A stretch of DNA of 64,000 bases, from positions 364,477,877-364,541,876 of the forward strand of contig NC_066583.1 of NCBI RefSeq assembly GCF_024323335.1, in the 5' to 3' direction. Positions 21,274 through 33,346 of this stretch are shown here, piece by piece (within the stretch, counting starts at the first letter, position 1; every line of letters starts with the position of its first letter). The notes below the pieces were generated by a model. The model was not told where the DNA came from. It searched no databases and saw only the letters and a list, made by a program, of their open reading frames with translations. A program made the position numbers and the translations under genes. Origin of the DNA: Lathyrus oleraceus (lineage: Eukaryota; Streptophyta; Magnoliopsida; Fabales; Fabaceae).

Positions 21274-24200
21274 TGTAACACCTCAAAATTTGCCCCCCTC
21301 TCTTGGGACTAGCTTAACATATTGCATATCATTTGTTAGGTCATTAGGCATTGCATATTGCATATCATGTGGCAACTTTGTGCAAGTCATCCTCATAAGT
21401 CTTGATCAGAAGATGAAGAGGTTGGGATGCAAGTTAGGGTTTCATTGAATGGACTGGATCATTAGCCATCTGAGGATGTGTGATTCAAATTAGGGTTTCT
21501 TGATTTCTCAAGGGGGTTGAGCTTCATCTTGGTTGAAATGGTACATCATCATCATCATGGTCTTGTTATCATCCAAGAGATTCAAGAGATTGATCAGACA
21601 CCTTGAGATTAGGGTTTTGACCTCTGGTCAACCCTAATCAGTTGTATTGGGGCCAATTAGGGCTTGGCAAGAAGATGGGGTCTATAATGGATATGGGGAT
21701 CATTTCATGATTATATTGAGCTTATGGAGGCTAGGGTTTCATCACTGAGCCATTTCATTAGGAGATTGAGGCTCAGCTTGATCAGTGCATAGCCAAATTC
21801 ATCTATCAATCAGAAAAGTCAACTGTGGTCAACTGTGCTTGATTTTATGGATTTGGAGGTGGGAGAGAGTTGGATACACTTCATTCATGTTGAAACAAGT
21901 TTCATTTGGCATTTCAAAGATCAAGAATGAAGAAAATAAAGTCAGATGGAAACTTTCCAAAAATAGAAAGTGAGTTGTAATGAAAGTTTCCAAAAATGGA
22001 AAGTTTTTCACCACAAAATTACATGTTCAAAAATGCATCAAATGAAATTTTGTTCAACATGAAAGTTGTAGATCTTGCTCTCACCTTTCCAAAAAGTCCA
22101 AGAACTTGAATTTCTCATGAATGGTTGACAAGTTATGGTCAAATCATTTTCCAAAAATGCCTAAATTCAAAGTGGCATAACTTTCACATGGAATGGCCAA
22201 TTTGGGTGATTTTTCTTTGAGCAAACCACATTTCCTATGATCTTTCATGATGTATAATCACATTTCCTCAAAAACTCTCATAGGAAAATGGCATTTTTTG
22301 AGTGAATTCAATTGCATTTTTGGTGTGAGATGGTGAATTTGAGAATTACAAGGAATTTGCACATGGGACTTTTTCCAACACACTCCAAATGCCAAATGAA
22401 ATTTGCTCCAACTGTCATTTGCTGTCACATTGCCCAATTTGGAAAGGACCATTTTGCCATTTCACTTAAAAATGCAATTATGCTAATCACTCTCATTTTG
22501 CTAATTTGGATTAAGGAATGGATTAAGCAGTGGTATAAAGCCTTAACTGTAACAGAAAATGCTAATCACATTGCACATTCCAAGGTTCTAACAGAATTTC
22601 CCTCCAAATTCTCTCAAATTCTCAAAATTGCTTCACACTTTTTTTCATCAATTCTCCACAAATTCTTCATCAATCTTGTTCCTTCTTCGTGGATTCACAC
22701 TCCATAATCATCATTGAAGGACTGTTTCATTGAATTCGTGGCCAAAGCTTCAAGAATTGGACTGTTGGAAAGCTTGATCTACAATGGCAACTTCATGATT
22801 CTTGCACTTGGAGCTGTTTCGAGTTGAGCTTATCACTTCAATCATCTTCCTCATCAATAAACTACATCTGTTTCGCATAATTGGAGCCAAAAACACACGA
22901 ATTCTCATCTGCTTCATTCATAAGGTGAATTTTCGATTTCCTCCATTGATCAAATTGTTAGGTGGCTTTTGTAGATCTTTCAGTGTAGATTATCATGATG
23001 CTTTTGGTTTTTGATTTGGTTGAGTGTAGAGAGAGAAATCGTGATTTGAACATTTGATATGCAATCTTTTTTCGTTCGATCTGTGCTGTGTAGAAAGAAT
23101 TAGGTTAAACAAATTACATATTCATGATGTGCTAGCTTAGACGGTCACGATGATGTATAGTTTGCTGATTTTGGTTGAGATTGGTTGTTCGTCATTTTCT
23201 GGAATTTCTGAGTTTGTTCTTGACGAAGAACACTCATGAGGATGCGTTTGATCTTTGTTTGCCATGGCCTGGTTTGAATTGGTGTTTCCCGCTAGCTTCC
23301 ACCAATCGTGCGCTGCCAACGTTTAAATGAGGAACGCAGTGTTTTGATTAGTTGTAGGATAATTACAACCGTGCCATTATTCCAACTATATTCAATTCAT
23401 TTCTTTTTCTTTTTCATTTTTTATTTCATTTTGGTTCATGATCTTGTAAAAATTCATAGGAGATTCATTTCTTGTCCAAATTTTGTGAGATTTTTTGCAT
23501 GATTCTCCTTATGATGTGTAGTTTTTAATGGTAATTTTTGTGATTTTTATGCACGTGTGAAAAAATAAAATGCCTAGGGATTGTTTGGATGTATGCAATT
23601 TGTAGATGCTTTGCCATATCATTCATAAAATGATGATGCTTCCAAAGAGATTGATGAAATTTTTTGTGCTTATTCTGGACTCTTTGCTGGTGATTTTGAT
23701 GTGTAGTTTGTAGTTTTTGGATACCTGATGGAGGAGATATGAATTTTTGAATAGAGGTGTGACAATTTGTGTCACACCAAGCTTGATGAATTTCATGATT
23801 TTATTTGATATGCTTAGGGATGTTGAATTGAGCCAATTTTTTGTATAATTGAGCATATGTATGTTGAGATCACATGTGAATTTTTCTGGAATTTTTGATG
23901 GCATTTCCTATTTGATTGGAATTTTTCCCTCTGTTTGGTCATTTTGTGATTTTTTGTGACACATGTTACCATTTGATTTGTGAAATTCTGATCATTGATT
24001 GTATGAGTGTGCAATTTGGTGGAGTGATTCTAGACACATTATAGGTCATCATGGTTTTGATCCCATTCATTTCTCATATGTTGTCACTGTTTTATGATTA
24101 TTGGAAGATGATGATTGTTTTGATGCCTTGTGTTGGCTTGCTTGAACTTGTCTGAACTTTATGAATTTAATTTCCATACTTCCATTGATCCAAATGAGCT

Positions 24201-26104
24201 GAAAATTGATATGCTACTCATTGAATGTGTTCTGTTTAGGTTGGAATTTTTGTGGAATTTATTGAGCTGTTTTGATATTGATTTGATTGTGATCATTCTG
24301 TTTGGTCTTTTGAAGTTGCAAATTGCATGTTTGGTGCCTTTTCTTTCATGAAATGATGATAATAAATGATATGAGCAGGGGACCAATGGGATTTGTTTCT
24401 AATTTGTTTGATTGTGATTTTGATTAATTTTCACTTGCTGTTTTGGATTTTTCATCCCCTTTGGACCCTAGGCTTGGCCTAGTGGTCTTGTTTCTCACTT
24501 TTGAATTGTGTTTCAGGAAGAGATGCAAAGGCTTTAAGGAGAAAAATGCAAGTTTATTAAATTGAGTTTGGTTGCTTGTTGTAAGCTAACTTGTGTGTTT
24601 TGTAGGATGCTTGGCTCAATTGAGTTGATTGTGCTTTGCACATGGCATTGACTGTACATATTAACTGTTAACTTTGTTGTTTTGACTGTGTGACTTGAAT
24701 ACTGACTGTGCTTGATTGATTCCAGGTACCACAGTCGCTTTAGTTCTTTAAGAACTTGCTGTGTTGCTGCTTGGTTGTATAAACCAATTGAGGTAGACTC
24801 TCTTGTCTCCATGTAGTCTGGAAGACCTGGCTTGTTATTTAGCCATGCAACTGTCTGAAGTCCTCCTTAAGAGGCGATGTTTGTGATTGTTTAACTTTGT
24901 CCCCAAGCAGGTAAAGACCTCTATGAGGCAATTGGCGGATAAGAGAGATATGCAATCTATCTCCCGCTATTCTGTTGATTCGTCCCTCTGCTCACACCAC
25001 TGTGTTGATGCATTGGGACATTAACCCAAGATCTTGTACATTTGTACAGTCGAGTCAGAGTCTTGAGTGTAGAAGGGTTCCTCCATTCTGGACCCACGCT
25101 CCTTTGTCTGAAGCTCTCCCTGGCCAGGGATAAGAGCTGTGAAGTCTAATCTTCACTCACCTTTCATCTGCTTCACCCTGACTCTCAATGTCAGGGTTAA
25201 GAGCGAACACTACCCTGTACAGTTGACTTGCCTCGGCAGTCCACCCTTGTTTGAGCCTCACTTGACTGGATATAGTGTGTGCTATTTGAAATGTTTGCTT
25301 TATTTTGATTGATGCTTGCATGCTTGTTTTTCCTGGTTAGGATTAGCTTGTTGTTGTGCAAGTAGATAGAAACCATAACATAGGGCAATGATGCATGATA
25401 ACACTAGGCTCGAGTACAGCTCCCTAGTAGTGTGTCTCCCCTTGGTTTCTGGCTAGAATTTCTTTTCCGTTCAGGGGAACTACGTCGCCCTGATCCTCAT
25501 ACCAGATGAGGTACGTAGGCAGGAGACCGTGCGAGGTCTCTCCGGGCACTTTTTTTTTCTTTTTGTGTGTGTTTGCTTGTTAATCCTCTTGTGTGTCAGG
25601 ATATGGATGTAAGCCCAGCGATTGGCTGTCCGTATCCTGATTGTGTTTGTTTGGTTCGGAAGCCGATGTAAGTCCATCGTTTGGCGTTCGGGTTCCAGGT
25701 TTGCCTGTGTTTGTGTGTGTCTTGTTTGGCGTGCGTGAGCCGAACTACGGCAGCTCTGATTCTCGTTCCATACGAGATACGTAGGCATAGGATACGATAT
25801 CCTAGCAAGCCCTCTCCTCTTTTACCCCACCTGTGTGATCTTCAGTGTGTGTGTGTGATGTTTGTTTAGCAACCTTTTCTTTCGTTTAGAGCGTGGATCC
25901 CGTCGAGTACGACGGATGTGAGGGGTGCTAATACCTTCCCCTTGCGTAACCGACTCCCGTACCCTTTCTCTTTGGTCGCGAGACCATGCTTTTTTCCAGG
26001 TTTACTCTGAGCGTTTCCTTTCCCTCTTTTGGGATAAATAACGCACGGTGGCGGCTCTGTGTTGTTTTGTTTCAGCCCGCCGGTTGTTTTTCGCGGATGC
26101 GACA
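21274..26104 (+). repeat. 3' LTR of element 1
   Basis: 4,831 bp, equal in length to the 5' LTR. Differences are scattered, mostly transitions, with one base lost near 23840 and one T gained near 25555 relative to the 5' copy. Contains the TATA box at 22534-22540. The 5-bp TSD follows. Confidence 0.95.
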
Positions 26105-26109
26105 CATAG
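26105..26109. repeat. target-site duplication, right (CATAG)
   Basis: Matches 6219-6223 exactly and fixes both ends of element 1. Confidence 0.95.
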
Positions 26110-26413
26110 ACCATCAAAGCTAATGACCGAAAATAAGTGTTTGATAGGAGGAAACCCATTGGGAAGAATTTATTTTTATTTTGCATTAAATTTTAATTTT
26201 TTTACCATGTCAAATTGTGTGTTATATTGTTGGAAGAGAAAGTAGGAAAAGAAGAAAAGAAAGAAAAAGCAAATAAGAAGAAGATAAGGAAAAAAATATA
26301 GAGGAAAAAAAGACTTCAAACCCTGGAATTATCATGCAGCCTATCACACGCATGATAAGACTCCATCGCGCACATAATATAGGCATCACGCGTACGATAG
26401 CGACGTTAGGGAG
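26105..26413 (+). mobile_element. right-hand remainder of the Athila-like element
   Basis: Continues the sequence interrupted at 6218. The stretch around 26118-26160 (AGCTAATGAC, GGAGGAAACCC) matches the stereotyped post-integrase leader of Athila-type elements. Then comes an A/G-rich tract (26235-26320) and an LTR-like GC-rich patch (about 26331-26400) resembling 2985-3050. It ends abruptly where the next, oppositely oriented element begins. Confidence 0.45.
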
Positions 26414-26429
26414 AATCTGTGGACCGTTT

Positions 26430-29279
26430 CTACGCCATTTACCTTGAACCTTATATACAGAAGCTTCAGGTGTTGCTGCATGGCCATGTTTGGCCTTTCA
26501 AAAATGGTGCATCATTAATTACATAGTAACACAGAGGTTTGTAGGTAGCTGGCTCTTCATCAAGATTTTCTTCCTCAGTCACTTATGTGATTGTGTCATA
26601 TTTTAAGGGTAAAATAGAGATCATATTGCAAATGATATCTAATTTTGGCTCAGACCCTGAGTCGAAGTTGTCTGTCTCCATGTCGACATATTCGACTATT
26701 TTATCCTTTATTGCTTTCTCCTCATTTATTAGTGATATAGTGGGAAACAAACTTTTCTTAACAGACAATCGACTAGCTTGGCCTTTATCGATAGCTTGAA
26801 TGTTATCACTTCCGCTGGAACTTTCAGCCTCTCGTACAACTTTCTTATTTCTCTGGTGTCTCCTCCACTAAGTTCTAGTCATGGGGTTGTTTCCCATGTA
26901 GTTATGTGAGACATAGGAGTACTTCTATGAGACTTGAGAGTTGTCTTTGTATGAGGAACTAACACCTATATTGACTACTTTCTATGTACTTCCATCAATT
27001 GTTAATTTCCTAGTAGGGCGTAACCATTCTCTAGGAGATGTGTCTACAGTGGGGACATAAGTCCCACCTTAGAGTTTTATTGGACCTTTTCCCTTGCTAG
27101 AGAAAAGTTCTTTGGGTTTATCATGTCGGAATTTTTTTTAGCTTGGTAAGGGTTTATCCTCTCTAGTTTATTAGCAACTTCTTTGTCAAACACAGAGCTG
27201 CACCTAGGGCACAACATCCCTTCTGAATATTTCAACCTGTAACGATTTAAAAAGTCGATTAATTCTTCTTCAGCTTTTAGGTAGACCTTTGTTGCTTCAT
27301 CTTCATAGTTTTTTTTGTATTCAGCCCTAGCTTTGTCGACAGTGTCGACCACCATGATGTCTACTGGCTCGACAAAGAGAGCCTAACTTTTGTTTCAACG
27401 TCCTCTTCTGGCCATGATTTCCGCTTGTCGACAAACTTGAGCCTGCCATCCTTGAGAGAATTTTGCACCAGATCCTTGAAAAATACACATTGAGAAGTTT
27501 TATGACCCAAAAAATTATGGAATTTACAAAAACATTTTTCCTTTCTTTGTTCTAATGGTGTGACCTTAACCTCTTTAGGCACAACAATTTTTCCATCACC
27601 AACCAATAGATACAATATTTTGTCACACTTAGTAACATCAAAGGTATACGTTTTAGCAAATAATTTTTCATTTTTGGGTTCGACGGAATTCTTCCCATTT
27701 AAGGGTTTGAGCAATTTGCATGTGTACGGAGGTCCTAGCTTTAGTTCTATCATATTAACCTTATTCTCCTCTACATACTCATACTCTGAGTCAGATGAAT
27801 TTCCTATGTTGTCGACTTCGACATGAGCCACATTTTTTTTACTGAACTTGGAGGTTCTAGCTTTTTTAGCCTTCAATCGTTCGACTTATCGAACTCTATC
27901 GGTCAACTGGGTCATGTCTCTAAAGTATTGGGTGTCTAATTTCTTCCTAATGGAGTAGTTAAGACCCCCTGCTGCCAGTTCGACTAACTCATGTTCTGGA
28001 ACTTACGTAAAACATATCGCTTTCAAGGTTCTAAACTTATTGAGGTAATCATTGATATTTTAGCCACCTTTCTCCTTACACTGGCCAATTCCTTGAGACT
28101 AATCTTACATTTTCCCATGTAGAATTGTTCGTTAAATGCCCTTTCTAATTGGGCCTAAGTAAAGATGGAATTTGGGGAAAGGATGGTGAATAATGTAAAA
28201 GCGTTCTTAGTAAATAAGTTCGGAAAATACTTGATTTTCATATTCTCATTGTTGGCTAAATCACCAGCCTCGGTCTGGTACCGGGCGACATGTTCGACAG
28301 TGGATTCGTTAGTATCACCGACAAACTTGGTGAACTTTGGGACTTCCCAACCCCTAGGCAATTCGGTTTTTCTTACATATTCAAATAATGGGGATATATA
28401 GTTTGGTATGAGGAGGCCCACGTTGAGGCCATTTTGGACCAAAACGTGTTTGACAACATTAGTGATATGATCTTGTATCCGTACATTATCTTGTCGGGCT
28501 TGTCTAAGGACTTAGTGAGCATCTTGGTTCAGTTGAACAAGGACCATGTTGAGGCTTTTTGGCCTTTAGTATTTTTCGAAAACCCTATTTTCTAGGGGAT
28601 TAGTCAACTGAGGAATATTAGGCACTAGAGTCAGTGGTGTTGGTGGTGTGCCAAAAAAACAGTAATCCTACCCATTTGGTGGGCTAATTGTTGATAACTC
28701 TTATTCGTGTTCTCTACAAGTGAGATAAACATGTTGTCTATTTATTGTGTAATCGTATGGATCATATCATGGTTACTTTCATCCATTAATTGTCTCATGA
28801 CCTGAATAGAGTTATTGGTCAAGGACAAAGCACCCTAAGGAGGAAAATACCCCAACCTCCTGGTGGTTGTCCTAGTTGGCCAAAGTTATCCAAAGTGGAC
28901 GTTGAAGCCAAATATGACTTAAAAGGTGACGAAATTGCCAACACGTTTTCTGAATATATTGACGTACTAGGGTGCAGGATTTCCATCATTCCAATTGGCA
29001 TACTGTATGACTGTTCTTTCTGAGGTAACTAGAAACTTAGATAAGGAGGCCTTTGGTCTCCTAAGTTCTGTAGTTCCCTAGAAAAGGTTGGTGCGCTTGA
29101 CGCTTGTGGTGATGAAACCCCAACATCTGATGGTATGGAATACACTACTACTTGGCTTATGACAGTAGGCATTTCCTCGACGGGGGTTGGAACCATATAA
29201 TTGTCGATACTAGCAACCGCCGATTGTCTCCTAGGCTTGGAGTATTACTCTGGGAAGGGGTTTCATTTTTATGAGACAT
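26430..29279 (-). pseudogene. broken gag and start of pro, second gypsy lineage
   Basis: Begins at an ATG at 29279 (MSHKNETPSQ). The conserved capsid entry is at 28155-28442 (PRGWEVPKFTKFVGDTNESTVEHVARY). The zinc-knuckle-like CFCKFHNFLGHKTSQC with FFKDLVQNSLKDGRLKF follows at 27361-27876. The section before protease is at 26583-26768 (NMISILPLKYD), and after a frameshift there is an HLKLLYIRFKVNGV segment at about 26420-26470. Multiple stops and frameshifts separate the pieces. Gag would form the particle; this copy cannot. It breaks off just before the expected protease active site. Confidence 0.7.
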
Positions 29280-29397
29280 TTCAGAAAGTTGCTTACCACT
29301 CCTTAAGTTCATATAACACAATATCTCACAAATGGAGAGACATTACAAATAAAATAACATAATACACCTTTTTCTGCAAAAATATTCGCACAAAAGG

Positions 29398-29415
29398 ATC
29401 CCTTTGGGCGTGCCA
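29398..29415 (-). other. primer-binding-site-like sequence
   Basis: On the minus strand TGGCACGCCCAAAGGGAT begins three bases after the LTR end, the right distance for a PBS. I do not assign the tRNA with confidence. Confidence 0.5.
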
Positions 29416-29418
29416 AAT

Positions 29419-30359
29419 TGTTTACCAGTACTTTTGATAAATAATCACGAGTTTAGAAAGTTTGTGAGATTAACTCGAAAAATATCCAAAGCAGTTTATG
29501 CAAATGATTTGTGTGAACATATGTGCATGTGAATTGAATGCAGTCGTCGCATGAACAATAGCGACATAGGAAAAGACTTTAAAAGAAGTTAAGTTGTGAT
29601 AAATGATAAGGTAAAATTTAATAAATGACATTAAACAAAGAAAAAGTAAAAGTAAATGTTTTGTTTAAGGAAACAAATAACTGGTGAAAAGATTGGATGC
29701 AGACACATACATATTTCTTGCTCAACTGTTTCTCTCTTTGACTCGGATACTTTAGAGGTATGGAGAATATGTATGAAATTTTGCGATCCTAGATCCCATG
29801 TATGAGTTTGTTATTTATTCTATTTATAAAGTGACCATCAACAATGATTATGACTACTAAGGAACTACCACATTTACTCCAGGTTCAATCTTCAGGCTCC
29901 CATTAGCGTCCTTACGTGTTATCCACGACACTATCTGTTTAAAACCCATGTTGAGTTGTAACTACTTCCAACTTCCCCACGAACCCCTAATGGTAACCGC
30001 TCCAACATGTTGTCGACGTTGTCTACCAAGGACTGTGGACTTGTAAATTTACTAAGTCTTTCAACCTTACGTGGTCCAGTCGAGTGGTATTCTTGCTGAA
30101 ATAAAGGCCCCTGTCAACTACCCTTTTCGAGATTCTGGACATGTTTCCTAGCGATCTTGGTCTTGTGGATTTATCCATGAGATTCCTTTAAACCACGTTT
30201 CCCTGTGTCAATAGCTTGGTCGATCCCTCATTATCACTTTGTCGGTGCTTTATCATTAATGTTCTTTAAAACACTTCATTAATGCTTTCTCATAGAAAAT
30301 ATCTTTTTATTGAGACTCTTTGTTGACTTTCTACTAGCTGAAAAAATCCAAGTGTAACA
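29419..30359 (-). repeat. LTR of the minus-strand gypsy element
   Basis: The plus strand reads TGTTTAC at one end and GTAACA at the other, giving TG...CA ends and a short imperfect inverted repeat. It lies immediately upstream (minus strand) of the PBS and gag. The other LTR is missing, so the boundaries are not confirmed by comparison. Confidence 0.55.
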
Positions 30360-31660
30360 TCTATATCTAATTTTTGTTGTTGTATATTCTTCTTAACTAT
30401 TTAGCTCATGCATTCTTCTAGAATTATTTGTTTGTGGTTGATTATTTGGTTTGTAGACTCATTTCGATCTATATCTATTTGATGTTGTCAAAGGGGGAGA
30501 AGTTGTAATGTGAGTCTAGAATTGTTTTATGTTTTTTATGACGTGGTTTGTGTGCAATGTTTCAGGGGGAGCACAAGTATTTTTGCTTTTGGCTCAAAGT
30601 CGACTCAATTCCAAGTGAAATCTTGACAAGCATTAAAGGGGGGGGGGGGGGATGTAGTTGCATGTCCTCTATTACGGTGGTTTTGTTGCTTGTCATATCT
30701 CTTTCATTTTCATTTACTTTCATTTATGGAGTCTCCTTCTTGATTTTACATCATCTCTTAATCAAGTTTGGAATAATTCATCTTTAGCATGCATAAAACA
30801 ATAGTTATGTTTAAACTTGATCATAATATTTTTAGTCATTTGCATGAGTTAGTGAAATAAGAACCATATGTATTATTGATTCAAGTTAGGTGTAAAAAAC
30901 AACTCTGAGTATTTCAAAAATTATGAAAAAATTCAGATTTTGTGTGTTTGATTCGAATCAAGCACATATCCTGATTCGAATCACTTTGGGAAAAGGCAAA
31001 TTAGAGATTTCAAACACTTTGATTCGAATAGGAATTTACACATGATTCGAATCAGTCAATTTTGGGTCACCTATGCTTGATTTGATTCGAATCTGACTTT
31101 ACATTTGATTCGAATCAAATGATTTTTCCATATTTTTCTGTTGGCTCTGCTTGAATTGACTGAAATCAGAATTAATACTTGATTCGAATCACAAGGTCTT
31201 TGATTCGAATCAGATTTTGTTCTTGATTTGAATCAAATGATAAATGGGTCAAAACTCTATTTTCTTTCTTATTCCATTTCACTTGTTCACTTGACTCATA
31301 TCATGAAATACTCTTGATTCGAATCTAACTAACTTTTTTCATTCATTTGTGTGCTTAATTTCAAGCACATATAAATTCTTTTTGCCATCATTGTCACATA
31401 ACAACTCACATAACATTTTCATAATCTTTGTTGTGATTGTGTGAAAATCAACACCATCTGTTTTTGAAAGTTCAAAACTCTTGCAACAAATTTCTTTCAT
31501 CTTCAACCTCAGCTTGATTTCAAATCTTGATAATGAGAGATGTGTAATTGATTGAGGGAGACATAGTCTTGAAACTAATCGTTCTTGAAGATTTGGTTGA
31601 GATTTTGAGGTAGCTTTTAAGATTGAGGTTATTGTCGTTGGTGTTGACAAATTCTAGTGA
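30360..31660 (+). mobile_element. probable 3' end and LTR fragment of a Ty1/copia (SIRE/Maximus-like) element
   Basis: Contains AAAGGGGGAGAAG at about 30491 and a second GGGGGAG at about 30566, resembling the purine tracts that precede the 3' LTR of SIRE/Maximus elements. A region with ten copies of a palindromic 12-mer and a run of 14 G (30638-30651) follow. No coding domain remains. Assignment rests on style and is uncertain. Confidence 0.35.
30949..31326. repeat. cluster of ten palindromic 12-mers (TGATTCGAATCA)
   Basis: Exact or one- to two-base variants of the perfect palindrome TGATTCGAATCA start at 30949, 30972, 31020, 31043, 31083, 31106, 31180, 31201, 31224 and 31315. Spacings of 20-24 alternate with longer gaps (48, 40, 74, 91). 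The intervening sequence is not repeated in the same way. Possibly amplified protein-binding sites in an LTR. Confidence 0.8.
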
Positions 31661-31980
31661 AAAAAATGAGGTTTTTCTCTCCATATTGCCTTGGTAGTGA
31701 TTGTGTGGGATGCTACGGATAAGACAAAGTTTTTGTCAAATCTTTGGATAATTCGTCCCTCAAGGAATCGGTAGGATCAAGGGATGATTGCTACACACAA
31801 AGAGTTGGAGTAGATTGGTGATATTGGAAGATTTAAAAAGCGTCAATCGAGTAAAAATTACATAAAAGAGTTCGATATTACATTGTGTATAACCCAGGTT
31901 CCAATGGAAAACAATTGAAGAATGCACGTAAGAAAAGTAAGAACGAATGTCGAAACACTATATATGTTGTGTCATATTAT

Positions 31981-32002
31981 TTATATATATATATATATAT
32001 AA
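31981..32002. repeat. (TA)n microsatellite
   Basis: About ten TA dinucleotides. Confidence 0.9.
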
Positions 32003-32400
32003 TTCAAATATCCACCCCAATTCAAAAAGAAGTCTTTGACTTCAATGTTAATATCTTTGACCAAAATTTAATATTAAAAATATAAATATTAGTTCATTAT
32101 CAATTCTTTAAGATAACTAAACAAATTTGTAGTAAAATTTATAAGTTCAGTGGATTTTATTGGTTGGGTATGGATTTAGCCTAAAGTCAATTATTTTGGA
32201 TAGTTTTTAATTTTTGAAAGACATGTTGACCTACTAATCCGGTCCAACCTATTTTTTAAAATCAATTTGGCTGGATATGATCGAATTTGGTGGATTTACC
32301 TAACTTATATACATTTTTATATATACTTTTCCCTCCATTCTTTTTTAAGTATTTTTTGAAAAAAATTATTTTTTTTAATCGTCAATTACAAATTTTAAGA
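32003..32400. other. AT-rich intergenic sequence
   Basis: No coding frame or element ends recognised between the microsatellite and the MITE. Confidence 0.4.
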
Positions 32401-32409
32401 TAATATTAA

Positions 32410-32594
32410 GGGTAATGCTAACTTGTGCCATAAGGACACAAGTTAAGAAATAAAGAAAATAATTTTGTGTTGGAAATTGTGTAATGATTTTAATAAAGAT
32501 ATAAAATTAATTTTATAATTGATTTTTTCAGTACAAACTTTCTACAAATGGATGTCTTATCTTGTGCCCTCTAGGACACAAGTTAGTATTATCC
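32410..32594. mobile_element. Mutator-like MITE, 185 bp
   Basis: Terminal inverted repeats of about 30 bp: one end starts GGGTAATGCTAACTTGTG and the other, reverse-complemented, starts GGATAATACTAACTTGTG. A 9-bp direct repeat TAATATTAA flanks it (32401-32409 and 32595-32603). A 9-bp duplication, small size and no coding capacity fit a non-autonomous Mutator-like element. It lies about 750 bp beyond the 3' end of the FLA gene. Confidence 0.8.
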
Positions 32595-32603
32595 TAATAT
32601 TAA

Positions 32604-33346
32604 TTTTATTTTTATCAAAATTACCTATAAAATATGAATGTAATAAATAATTAAGGATATTATAGGAAAAAGAAAAATTATTATTTAAAAAGTAATAATA
32701 ATGATTAATTTTTTTGATAGGGATTAAAAATAAAAAAATACCCTTAAAAAGGAATAGGAGGGAGGACTATGAGATTTATCAAATTATAACCCATGCATAA
32801 AGAATTACCAGCAACAAGATAACATATGACAAAATCGAGTAAGTGACGAACGGAGGCTCAAACGCTAGAAGAAGAAAAAAAAATACCAAATTGCATTAGC
32901 CTATAATTTAGCGGGTTGGTGAATTATTAACTAGTGAAGTACTAGTATGAGTAAAAATATTATAAAATGTAAAATAATTTTAAATATTTTTCAGAAATTT
33001 ATATAACTTAACTAAGTCCTCCTTCTATTTGGTGTGTCCCTTATCTGTCTGCATTCACTGGCCATAAGAAAATTTTAATCTTTTTTCCAAAACGTTAATC
33101 ACAATATAATTGAAGAATAGTAAACAAATGGATACACTTGAGCAACATTTCATGCTCCCTCATCACTAAATTTAAAACACTGTCAAATAGTACAAAATAA
33201 AAAATCAAATAAAAATCCACGCCCTCACTACTTCAACCCAAACCAAAAAAATAAGAACAACGTTTTAAATTCCCTTACTAAACAAACTAGAAATCATTTA
33301 AGATAATTAAATTAAAAGCAACATATTATAAACTTTATGCTACACC
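32604..33346. other. AT-rich sequence downstream of the FLA gene
   Basis: Holds the 3' untranslated region of the minus-strand FLA gene and intergenic sequence. I see no clear AATAAA on the minus strand close to the stop codon and no other gene. Confidence 0.4.

Larger units (their letters stand above)
6224..26104 (+). mobile_element. Ogre-like element 1 (Ty3/gypsy, Tat group), 19,881 bp
   Basis: Complete LTR-to-LTR element: 4,831-bp LTRs, PBS, gag-pro, intron, pol (RT-RNaseH-aRNaseH-integrase), 2.8-kb 3' untranslated region and PPT, flanked by CATAG. The second RNase H, the very long LTRs and the spliced pro-RT junction place it in the Tat/Ogre group. Unlike canonical Ogre it has no long ORF1 between the PBS and gag (only about 350 bp). 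By hand comparison its LTRs differ at roughly 47 positions plus two 1-bp indels (about 1%). Three in-frame stops (two in gag, one in integrase) make it non-autonomous. It sits inside the Athila-like element. Confidence 0.95.
26414..30359 (-). mobile_element. truncated Ty3/gypsy element, minus strand
   Basis: Reading leftward from 30359: a 941-bp LTR, a PBS-like site, gag, and the start of the protease region, where the sequence stops near 26414. RT, integrase and the 3' LTR are absent. It is a different lineage from the Ogre-like and Athila-like elements in the window. The word TCGAC is very frequent throughout. Confidence 0.7.

Noticed and set aside
26331..26413. Possible intact 3' LTR of the Athila-like element
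   Set aside because: Only the GC-rich patch and general layout resemble 2798-3939; the TGATGA start and TCATCA end are absent, so only a remnant is called.
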